Positions 21,401 through 32,700 of a DNA stretch of 64,000 nt are shown piece after piece. Position numbers and translations under genes: made by a program. The stretch is from positions 14,707,843 through 14,771,842 of the forward strand of contig CM057169.1 in the NCBI GenBank assembly GCA_029962745.1. Direction: 5' to 3'. This DNA comes from Echinometra lucunter. Lineage: Eukaryota > Echinodermata > Echinoidea > Camarodonta > Echinometridae. Every line of letters begins with the position of its first letter. Positions within the stretch are counted from its first letter, which is position 1. The notes under the pieces were generated by a model. The model was not told the origin of the DNA and did not search any database. It saw nothing but the letters and a program-made list of their open reading frames with translations.

Positions 21401-22340
21401 TTCTACAACCAGCTGTAAAAGTGGGCGTGGTCATGGGGGCATCTGCCATCCCAGTTTTTTCACTGGCAACATCAACTTTCTATTATTAAATAAGAACATG
21501 ATTGGGCATATGCAACTTTCAATTTTAATCAAATTTCAATGAAAAAAAAATTTGTTATAGGGTCTTTGTAATAAAAAAATCCCTGCACTTGCTCTATTTT
21601 AAAGATATAAAGGTCAAAATTTGTGACCTTTTGACCTCTGGTGACCTTTTCACCATAAAAATTTGCATAAAACGCAGCACAAACTTGTAGAACTCAATTA
21701 GACCGACATTTTAAGGGGTCATACAACATATATTTGTGAAGAATTGCAAAGTTAGAGCAGTTACAAACTATCAATACCCCTAATTTTCTACAATCAGCTG
21801 TAAAAGTGGGCGTGGTCATTGGGCATCTGCCATCCCAGTTTTTTCACTGGCAACATTAACTATCTGGTATTGAATAAAAACATGATTGACATATGCAACT
21901 TTCAATTTTAATCAAATTTCAATGAAAAAAAATTGTTATAGGGTCTTTGTAATAAAAAAATCCCTCATTTGCTCTATTTTAAAGATATAAAGGTCAAAAT
22001 TTGTGACCTTTTGACCTCTGGTGACCTTTTCACCATAAAAATTTGCATAAAACGCAGCACAAACTTGTAGAACTCAATTAGACCGACATTTTAAGGGGTC
22101 ATACAACATATATATGTGAAGAATTGCAAAGTTAGAGCCGTTACAAACTATACCCCTAATTTTCAACAATCAGCTGTAAAAGTGGGCGTGGTCAAAAAGT
22201 CCATGGGGGGTATCTTCCATCCCAGTTTTTTTGCTGGCAACATCAATTTTCTGAATTGTTAGACCCAGGGCTACATGAAAATAACCATTTCCGTAAGTCA
22301 CACCGGGGGTGCACTATGACCCCCACTAGCCCATGGCCTA
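18478..22340. mobile_element. TU-like fold-back transposon, 3.86 kb, arms of tandem 385-bp repeats
   Basis: Ends are taggccatgggctagtgggg and its inverse. Each arm holds four head-to-tail units of 383-393 bp (anchors atgttgcc at 18575, 18968, 19351, 19736; inverted gcaacat near 21079, 21466, 21849, 22236). Each unit carries gtcaccagaggtcaaaaggt and aaactgggatgg. The 0.8-kb centre (about 20040-20830) is unique and non-coding. Sea-urchin TU elements have inverted arms made of tandem repeats, though with much shorter units. No transposase frame, so non-autonomous. No clear target-site duplication was found. Confidence 0.9.
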
Positions 22341-23167
22341 TCACTTTTGACTCATGAAGCCTGTTTGTGTGAGAAGCCGTACTCCCTACACAGGTTTCCG
22401 TAAGCAATTTGAAGGAATTCGTCGCCAGTGGGTAATAACATCAATAGAAAGGACTTTGAAGTCAAGAAACATTATCATTATGTACTTTGGCGTAAAACTT
22501 AATGAGTGAAAACATGACTTTGTAAACAGGGTAAGATTGAGGGCTCCCGTTTACTATGGCTTCTATGCTGCAATCGAACTATTACTGACAAAACTAAGTT
22601 GAAAAACCATCGAAAGTACAAAAATTCATCATACCTTCATCCGTCAGATGTGAATATTGTCTTACCTCATCTACCCATGTATCCATGCTTTATTTTATTG
22701 ATCTAGAATAAAGTAAATGGAACAATATCGGGACATATCTCATATCTTACATTCATTTTGTACACAGAGCCAATCGCGGTCAGCGCGCTCGCCCACCGCA
22801 GCAATGGCGTCGCCGATAGAGGGCCAAATACATAAACCGGAGGTGAAATAGGTCTATACTGGGATGTCAATAATGTCATGTGCCAATGGAGGTGACAAGG
22901 TGCAGGATTTGGGTTGGCTCACATATACAATAAAAATGAGCATGCAGGGGTGCGAGTAAAACATGCATTGGTCCATTTATAGCATGTGGGACCCAACAGG
23001 AGGCTGCATCATGCTGATGATAGGTAGTGCAGCCTCTCTGAACGTAGTTGGATTTCCATGGAGAATGACATTAATAATGGTTCATAATCGGATTATCTGT
23101 TTTATTTCTTTTCAACTGTTATAGATATTATTGATCTGTTGAAATGGAAATAAAAAATGAAACTGAA

Positions 23168-23169
23168 CC

Positions 23170-23224
<55 letters not shown>
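23168..23224. repeat. (CT)n microsatellite
   Basis: About 57 bases of uninterrupted ct repeats. Confidence 0.96.
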
Positions 23225-23230
<6 letters not shown>

Positions 23231-23810
23231 TTCTCTCCTATATTCATTTCTGAAAAAGAGTCCATTTACGTGTAAGTAATAATAGAGCACGAATTTCAAA
23301 GAAATTAACTCAAAGGCAAAACCCGGTTGTCACTGCAACTTTGGCACGCGTCTGAAAATCAAGCATTCGTAACGATATCGTCAAGGCATAAGGTTGATTA
23401 CTGGAAATCAGTTTACATAGAAGTGTTTTTACCTATAGAAAGGAGGCCATAATCCTTTCTTTTTAACTCGATTTAGCATAAAAGATAATCACAGGTAATG
23501 CTATTACAGTAAAATTGCTCTGAAATAAAGCAGGAGAATCTGATTTTGAAGAGATGCGGAATATTTGGATGAAAGTGCACTTTCCCTGTTTTCCTGTATA
23601 ACTGAAATTCGATATGCATGTACTTTGCAGGCGCCGTTTAGCATTGTTTCCTTCTCTTCGTCTTGTTTATTCATTTTTCATGTAAATATTTTGATAAATT
23701 ATTATTTTTCATAACTGTGAGATAATGTAATACATTCTTCAGTGGCCAACAATGTTTTGGTCAGTGCACTAAACGCAGTATCATGTACATGATGTATGTA
23801 CTACATACAT

Positions 23811-23870
23811 CAGGATGTACGCGCTTTAATAATGAGACTACTAGTTTATTATTAAAGTGCGTACATCCTG
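23811..23870. repeat. 60-bp palindrome, 23-bp arms
   Basis: caggatgtacgcgctttaat and its inverse (one mismatch) around a 14-base centre containing actagt. It directly follows a second short palindrome, gatgtatgtactacatacatc. Confidence 0.85.
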
Positions 23871-24784
23871 TTGTTTCTGTGCAGTTATTTAGGTCCTATT
23901 GTTAGTGATTACGGGGTGCTAATAACTTTTCGGGAAATCTTGTTCGCGAGAGGATTAATCAAATTTGGAAATGAAACTGAAACCATGCAGTTAGGCCTAT
24001 TAAAGCGCACTGGCATAATGAGCAAAAAAAAAAAAAAAATTTTTTTTGGGGGGGGGGGGGGCAGATAAAAGTGAGGAAAAAACCCGGAAAAATCATGTTA
24101 TTTCAGCAACATTTGTAAATCACTGGTATCGAATTAGAAATAAACCACGTTTGATTTTTGGGGGGCGGGACTGCCCCCAAGCCCATCTCCCCTCCATCAG
24201 TGCGCCAGTATTAAAGTGGTCAATGAAGAGCTTAATACTTTTTTTCCTTTTAGGCTCATGATTTGTGATTAGAATATTATACAACAGATGTTTAATGGCT
24301 AATTGAATAAAAATCACGTACGGTATATTTTTGGCCCTCATATTTATATTAAAACTACTGAGCTTCAAATGAAAAAAGGAAAAAGGAAAGGAAAAATAAG
24401 CCAATTCTATGAGACAGACCAGGATGCTGAGGGGAGAGTCTACTGTAGACCGCCCTGTAAGGCTTTTCTGATACTGATACCAATAATCGTTCTTTTGATA
24501 TACGACGTAATATACCTGTAGTGTAGGCAAATGATAGACGTTTATACCCTCACCTAAAGACGTTTAAAACATATCATCACACAAAAAAGGACGTTTAAAA
24601 CATAATTTACCATAGCACTTATTCCCTGATATTATTAATCTTTTACGGAACTATAGTACAGCGCTACCGAAGTGGCGTCATAACTTGTACGCCAACTATA
24701 CATACTGAGAGTACCGTAACTTAACTCCGTACCATACACCTGCACCACCACTACCACCAAGTACAGCATACACCATTAGCTAAA

Positions 24785-24850
24785 TGTCAAGGTACGGCGC
24801 TCCGCGCCGCGAAGTGGCACCGCGGGCTGCTGCGGTACGTACGTTGTGTA
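24785..24850 (+). promoter_or_regulatory. Short GC/CpG-rich block upstream of the receptor gene
   Basis: cggcgctccgcgccgcgaag and gcaccgcgggctgctgcgg form a CpG-rich patch 150-210 bp before the receptor ATG, unlike the AT-rich surroundings. A proximal promoter position is plausible; no TATA box or clear initiator was found. Confidence 0.35.
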
Positions 24851-24997
24851 TGTACGAACAGGTTTGTTCATGCAGCTCAGCTATTTGTGTGTACATGTAT
24901 GTGATTCTTGGAATGGGAAGATAATATCCGTGACCGTGTCAAGCTCATCTTTTTATTATGGGAATTGACTTGAATTAAGAGTAAAACAGTCATCAGG

Positions 24998-25612
24998 ATG
25001 GATGCAAAACTGTTCCTCGTCATTTACATGTATTCTTCACTCATGGTTCATTTTGCGAACTGTCATGCTAAGAAATCCGGATTGTTTTCACCCGAAATCG
25101 TCTCGGCTGCTAGCGGGCATGAGAGGTCATTTTCGCAGCCATACTATGCGGTGACCGGAGCGGTAGTAAACGGGCAACTTGTGCACAGCTCTCCCTACAG
25201 CAGCACACTGGAGGAATACAAGTCTCTGTTTCAGCTATCCCCTTTTAGCCCACTTTTTACAGGATCACAGCCAATATTTCAATTCTCAGCACAAAATGGG
25301 CGTTCACTGCCTCGCAGCCGACGCTCAGCTGGCTCTGTGGATCCAGCAGAAAACCCAACCACCGACTCTCTGCCAGAATCAGCCAAGGTTTTTGCCAAGC
25401 AAGATGGAGATTTTGTTATTGGTGGAACTTTCGCCGTGAACCTCCCGACGGGAGATATCATCTGTAGCAGGGTACTTGCCCCAGCAGGGTTGTGGGTAGA
25501 ATCCATGATTTATGCTGTAGATGTGATCAATAACAGAGCAGATGTGCTACCCAATCATAAACTTGGTTTTGATATCAGGAATGATTGCTCAAATCAAAAC
25601 AGAGCCTTGACG
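24998..25612 (+). CDS. Receptor exon 1: start, signal peptide, pro-region, start of ligand domain
   Basis: Encodes residues 1-205 and ends in phase 0 at donor gtaaac. The ATG is the first in the open frame and is followed by a hydrophobic run (LFLVIYMYSSLMVHFANC), a good signal peptide. Residues 25-105 resemble no domain I know and precede the dibasic site RSRR. From about 140 the ligand domain begins, with GLWVESMIYAVDVINN and LGFDIRNDC matching the first lobe of mGluRs. No 5' UTR intron or TATA box could be identified. Confidence 0.88.
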
Positions 25613-26729
25613 GTAAACAAATTATTTAATGTTAATACTTTTTAGCCGACTAGACTATATTATTAGATTACAGAAAACTGTGTACATGTATGTGCTGCAC
25701 TTTTTTTTCTCATTTGCAGAGACTCCAAGTCTCCAACCCCAAGCACCTCTGAAGTGGGAGTTTCTCCCACCGAGACCTAGTCCAGGGATGTCGGGGGAGT
25801 AAAAAAAAAAACAAAAAAAACCCGCTAACGCTATTACTCCCCAGTGACGTCCAGTGCTTTTACCCCCTATTTGTATGATGGGGGGACCCTTGTCAGGGCA
25901 CCTAATATTTCACTTAAAATTGACAAACTTTCCTTTTTGTATTCCTCTAATGGCTGACCTCATTTTAATCCTCATATCCTAGGGAGTTACTGTGCCGAAA
26001 ATCTCATCAAAATCTGAACGAGAATAATGTGATTTTCACAAGAAAAGGCGATGGTGTAAATTTGACGCTAAAAAGAGGAAGGTGCCCTTGTCTGCGCACT
26101 CATTCGCTTTACATGCAGTTCGGGATTTTTTGCATGAAAGTGGCATTTTCAAGGCATGTGAGTAAAAAATACATAAAATAGACGCCTTTCCCTTGTTTTT
26201 CGTCATTTTTTCAGTGATACATATCGCTAAAATTGATTTAAAGATGATTGTGTTCATTGCGTCTTTTGTGATGTTAGAATCGCGCAGTTTCGCGTATGCG
26301 CAGACTTGGGCACTGCGCAGACAAGGGGCATCAGACCATACATAGCAAGCATCTTGGCACTTCAAAACAACCCCTGGAAAATCACTTTCCCATGGGCCAA
26401 TGACACCACCAGCCTTGTAACTATCGGCTGTGGTCATTATGGACCCGACTGACACTTGGGACTAAAAATCGGACGTCCGAAAACCGAAATTTAGATATAA
26501 ATATATTGTAGGGTAGCAGGAAAAACTCACCGCTTGTTTAAGTTTCCCCGGCATCCATTGAAATGCAGATAGAAAATGATAGGTCAGACTTGGTCTACAT
26601 CAATCGTGCTGATCCGTCTTTGGACAAAAATTGTTATAGCACTTGATACTTTCTTTTCGTTCTAAGCTATTCATGCGCATCGGAATAGTATTACTACATG
26701 TAGATAGATGGCAAGTGTGTATTATTATA

Positions 26730-26762
<33 letters not shown>

Positions 26763-29700
26763 ATTTGATGAAAATTATTTAGAAAATTCATATTGATACT
26801 AAAATCTACATTCCGGGCTGTTGCGACCCCCTCGATGAAGACAAAGCAAATACAATGGCAAACCGTAGTGATATCATAGTAGTCTTGAGACTCTCCACGG
26901 ATCTGTGCCAATTTGGCCTTCACACACAATAAAATGCAGTAAACCAAACTTTTTATTTTAGTATTCCTAACATTATTTCAAATATCAGTAAGGATAATTT
27001 TGAATTAATTTCTTCCCAAATCGGGTCACAGTGTGCGGTGGCCTTAAAGCAACAGTGAACTGACCCTTATTATGATGTATTTACAACAGTGCCAACTTAC
27101 GGCTACTCAAAACCAGAGACTCTTAGACACATTATATCCTTTGTGGCTTCTCGTGAATTTCCTTTGTATGAATACAAATACATTTTAACAGATGTTACTA
27201 AAAAAATAAAGCGCTCATTGATCAGAATAGAGCATGCTGGGAGCAAAAAGGGGACAAAATCAGTAGTTTAGGACTGAGAGGGCGCTATTTCAAAATCCCA
27301 TACTAGGGTGCCAGTTCGCTCTGCCTTTAAGCCTTGTTTAGCTCACTCAAAGAAGTATCTATTTGGGTGTGTACATGTATCTTTTTGGGGGGTGGTCAAA
27401 CTCTATTGTTGAAGATGCAAAAACACCAGTACAGTCGTCAAAATTCTGAGAAAATACTTCCATGTTACATTCATTGTAGGATGATTGAAATAGCTTATTT
27501 CTGCATAAGTCCTTGAATTGGAATTCTGTCACCCTGCAAGTGAAATTTTCAGGCTGTTTTGGCTGGCAGTCTTGCTCCATAAGAGCTTAACACAAGCTAG
27601 ATTGTACATTTGCCCATGGGAAGTAATTATGGGTGGTTACAGAGGTAGGTATTGCAAGGTTACTCATAACCCCGCATTTGTGTGAGTCAGTGTGTCTACA
27701 AGTAGCCCTCCTTGGACATGTACCAGTACATTGTATTTCATGATAGGCACACTTAGTCAGTGTTACTGTTGCATATTGACATGAGACATGATGTACATTA
27801 AAAAGTTTTATCCAGTAAACTAGAACTTGCACCTGTTCATTTATGCCTTTTTTAAAACCTTTTTAATTTTGCAGGAAGCTCTAAACTTTGTGGAGAAGTC
27901 CCAGCCAAGCAATCAATGCCCTTTATCAGAGAGTCAGACTATTGGTGTTGTGGGAACAGGGTCAAGTGCTACATCTATTGCTTTAGCTACACTCTTGGGT
28001 AGGTAGTCATGAGTGAATTTAGCGTACTTGAAGTACAGGTGTCAGAGTGGCGATGTGAAGATTGTGGGTTCAAACCCCGGCACCCCCTTGTCTTCTTTGG
28101 CAAAAACATTAATCTAGCTTTGCCACTCTCCACCCAGGCTTTATTAAAGTGGGTGCCTAGTAGGATCTGAAAGTCATTGTGGTTAGTTGAGCATTTTGAA
28201 CATCTGGAAAAGGCATTTGGCAGAATGCTCCCCAGGGAGTGGAGAAAGTGAACACCTTGTGTGCGGGCAATCCTGAATCCGCTGACCTTCCGGGGTAGTA
28301 ATACATGTACATATATTTCCATAAAGTGCTTTAATAGAGACAGTGAAGATGTAGGTTCTATATAAGTCCAGAATGATATTACTAATATGTGCAGTAGCTG
28401 CTGCAATGTGGCAATATACAACCTTTAATCCTGAACCAAATACTATGTGTATGCCTAGTCCTAGCCATAAGCCTAAGTTTAAACTCTGCTGCAACCCTAA
28501 CCATGTATCTTTGACAAGAACAGTTTTCATGAGAGCATATGTCGGGTGATCATATTTCAGGTCACCACACTTTATATGTACATGAAGAAATTCCTGTTTT
28601 GCTAATTTGTTAGAACCTACATAGTGATGTCCATACATGTACATGTTTCTTTCTCATCCCTGCAGGATTGTTCAGTATCCCTCAAGTCAGTTACTCGGCT
28701 ACCAGTCAACTCTTAAGCGACAAACAACTCTACCCCTACTTCCTACGAACCGTACCCTCTGATGAGAACCAAGCCCGCGTCATGGCCTACCTTGCAGAGA
28801 TCATGAACTGGAACTATGTTGCTATCCTCTTTTCGGCCAACAGCTATGGTGGGCCAGGGAGGAAGGCCCTCTATGATAACCTAAAGGCTGTGAATGCTTG
28901 CATTGCCCAGGAGTATTCCCTTGGTAGTGAGAGTGTAACAGCAGTCCCTGTCAAGGACATTGTGGCAAATCTGAAAGCAGATCCTAAAATACAGGTATGA
29001 AAACAATGAGAGATGTCGTATGTCTCCTCTTGACTTCTAATTTTCCAGATTTTTAAGTTAAAAATTTTCTTCTCTTTTTCCCCTCATCTCTTGAGTAAAG
29101 AATTATGTACAGTTGAATTGACAAGTGTTCAGACCAAACACTGAAGCTTTTTCGTCTTGTTTCAAATATGGTGGCATTTAAGAGAAATCCTTTTCTGGGT
29201 TCCTAATATTCTTGGTTACTTACATAACGGAATGAAAAACCTTTCCCAGAACTCATGCTTCTCTTCATCTCTCTCTTGGCTATAGATCAAAACCCATGAC
29301 TACCATGTTTTTTTTTATGTACTTATAGGCTGATCCGGCATATCTTTGAGGGCAGCAGATGATCCGCCAAACTGCGGTGTCCCCATAGAGTTAGTGCAGT
29401 GCATTTCTGCGGTGTCCCGCAGCTGTATGTAGCACGCAAGATTATAAAGCGTGATCTTTGGTAGCGCACGCAGTAGGCGCTGCCTACAAATCGCTTCTCG
29501 GATCAGTCTATATACATGTACATGTATGTATGCTGTACAGTGGTCCTGCCCCAAGAGTTGACAGTGGTGGCCCAGTGCTTTTGCCATTAATCGACATTGA
29601 CTAAAGCTGCTAATCTGATAAAATGCTGTCATTATAATAACTAAACTAAATTCTCTTGTTTTGTAGGTAATCTTCACCTTTGCTGGAAAGACAGACATTG

Positions 29701-32700
29701 GCAATGTCTTGCAGGAAGCTAAAGAACAAGGTCTGACTGGACGAACCTGGATTGCCAGTGATTCATGGGGAGATTCACTAAGTGTTGTCAGGGGCTATGA
29801 GGACATTGTGAAAGGAATGGTTGGGATTGTCCCCAAGGCTAAGATTGATCCTGGTCTCAGAAGGTAGGTTTGGCAAAGTTTTCAGGATCTTTAAATTTAA
29901 CCTAATACCTACATGAAGGAGAACCATGTGACCTGCATGTTTCAGCCAATGGATAGTTTGACAAAATTCATTATAAATTCCATGATACTATAAGCAGTTG
30001 TCAAGGGCTGCATGTATGTGGACATTGTCACAGGAATGGCCACGATTATGTCATAGGCAATGATACATGTAGATCCTACACTCAAAATGTTTGTTTGATC
30101 CGTTTTTCAGGATTTCTAATGCAGAAATATTTTTTCCTCGGGAGATTCCCAGACCGTTTTCAATGAATGATATGGATATAGCCTCTAAGATGATGAACAT
30201 TCTCTTGACCATTTTGGATATGATTTGATTTTGGTATAACACATTTTACATACAGTAGACCCCAGCCCGAGGTTTCTTGGGTTTAGTACTGAATGGGTTA
30301 AAAGGCAGTAAGGCATGGATCAATCATGTGGTCTTATAAGGAATATGTACTGTATGTTTAGTAACATTCACAAAACCATCATTCTGTGCTGGGCTGTCTG
30401 TTTTTTTGTTTTCGTTTTTTGTTTTTTGTTTTTGTTTTTTTTTTTTGTTTCTGAGGGTTTTTCTTCTTTTTTTTTTTGCTTTGTTTTGTTTTTGTTTTTA
30501 GAGCTTTGACTGGTCTGATTTTAGCTAATTGAGGTATCTAAGCCAGAATGATCATCAAAATAAACAGGAAAAAGAGAAACACTTTCCTCTTATATTGTTG
30601 GATCATCCTATATCTTAATTCATTGTAATTCCTTTGATCAGATCTCAGTAACCTTGATCAAGCAGAATTTTCAGGTTCTTTTGTTTGTGTGTACATGTGT
30701 GTGTATGCAATTACATGTATGTCACAGTAGCAACTAGGGAATGAGTGAAATTTTGGAACAATCAATCAATCATTCTATGAATTTGTCTCATTTTAACATT
30801 GATATGAGCATCTGTTGCCTGGGTATTCATAATTGATGTTCTTTCAATTTCCTGTCAGGTCATTTTTTCAATATCATGAGTATGGCTGTTCAGTAGACAG
30901 TATGCAAATTTTACATGTAGTACATGTAGACAATGCATTACAAGACGTGTGTGAATGCAATTTAGTCAGTGTATTTTCTCCTTTTAATGCTCTTGTGTTA
31001 TATCTGCTTACTGTATAAGCCAATATTTTCACGTACAGATATTTTCGCGAATCACAGGCTCACAGACATTTTCGCGAGTTGTTGATTTCACGAGCGCAAG
31101 AGCAGTAGCAAGACGGGAATTGCAGTAAACTTATTTGTACATGAAAGAGCCATATCAGCAAATTCAGAGGATTTGTTTTTCGATTATTTTTTGCCAGTAC
31201 AATCACACTTGTAGCTTGCGATTTATAAACAAAAAAAGCCATCATAAAACCCCTGATTTCTTGATTCATAGCGCATTTTGGGCAACTCTCTTTCTTACCA
31301 CCCCACTAAAGCCCTGTATGCTTTGGAATGTTTGCATGTTTTGATATGATGCTACACACGGAGGACTGCTGCACTTTTCGCATAGCTAGTGCATGGCAAT
31401 GGCAACAATGTGCCGATGACGAGAGCTAAAGCAATTAAATATGCAGATATTTTCGCGTGTTGTTAGATTCGCGATAGGTGAGTGATTCGCGAAATTCGCG
31501 AAAATAAAACCACCGCGAAAATTTCAGCTCATACAGTATTTGATAAGACTAGAGAAAATTTTTGTTATTTGAACTTATTTGTCAGAGGGATTATTCAAAG
31601 GTCTTATTCTTTGAGAGCTTATCTGCAGTAATTCTCTAATGAATGCACTTTGAATTGAAATAGTCGATTACTGCTATCTGTAATAAGGACAATTTGCTTG
31701 GAAAATGTTTAGCAGATTACTGGGTTTTGTAATACCAGGGAATACATTTCAAGTGTGATGACTGCACCCAGTATGTCAAAAGCATTTTAGTTACTTCAAA
31801 TTCAAAATTTGCATTATAGGCTAATCTATAACAAGTTCAAATGTTTTTAAGGGATTTCCATGAGAGCTCCCTTTAGTATTTTTCTAAAATGAATACCTGC
31901 CATGCAGAAAGTAAATTTTTGGTATATTGGCTTTCTCCATGCAAGGGCAAATATGCCCTGATGGCCTGACCCCCATCCCCCATTCTTTGTGTAACCCCTG
32001 CCACAGCCCTCCTCTCTAGTAATATGCTGCAACAATGAACAGGTTCTTCTCCTTTTTTAAACTTTATTTCTTTAATTTACTTCACCTTTTTTGTCTGCAA
32101 TTTTTATGATGTTAAAATGTAAATTTGTAACTATCCTTTAAACACCACTAATTTTTAAAAGTCCTGTAATCTGTAAAGTATGAACATTGAACATGCTTAA
32201 CTCATAGAAGTACCGAGCTTTTTAGAGGTCTAAATTAATCATCTTCAATCCTCAAATTGGCAACAAATATTATTTTTTTCCACTCTTAATTGATTTGAAA
32301 AAAATAATTATAGATATAACATGAACCAAAATGAATTATGATTGCAAGATTTAAGCTGAAACTGCCAATTTGAACACGGAAATGGTGATTATATGATATT
32401 CACTGCGTTGCCAATTTAAAGAGTTTAATGATTAGTTATATTCAAACGGCTCTTATTTGAAAACGCAACAACATAATGCATTGGGAATGGACTCAAAACT
32501 TTCAGTGAATTTTTCTCTTTCTGCTCATATATAATGTGTGATGCCCAGCATTCTTGATCAGCAGATACTACCAAAGCGTCTCCTAAAGGAGACACTGTAC
32601 CTCTATGGGTTAATGCTTGTAGTTTTTCATCTTCATTCCTTCATGAAAAGAATATTTCTGCTGGGAGTAAATAAATATAATCAACATAAAAACATGTACA

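Larger units (their letters stand above)
22341..24780. other. Intergenic between TU-like element and receptor promoter
   Basis: Holds a (CT)n run (23168-23224), a palindrome (23811-23870), A and G runs near 24027-24060, and otherwise plain AT-rich DNA. No gene seen. Confidence 0.55.

Noticed and set aside
18478..22340. CRISPR-like or satellite array
   Set aside because: Units are 385 bp, contiguous with no spacers, and mirrored about a centre; eukaryotic fold-back element fits.
26036..26455. 139-codon minus-strand frame with several cysteines
   Set aside because: Inside receptor intron 1; composition is ordinary for spurious frames, no recognisable motif or splice context.
28183..28644. Overlapping minus-strand frames in receptor intron 2
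   Set aside because: They cover the inverse of a SINE and have no protein pattern.
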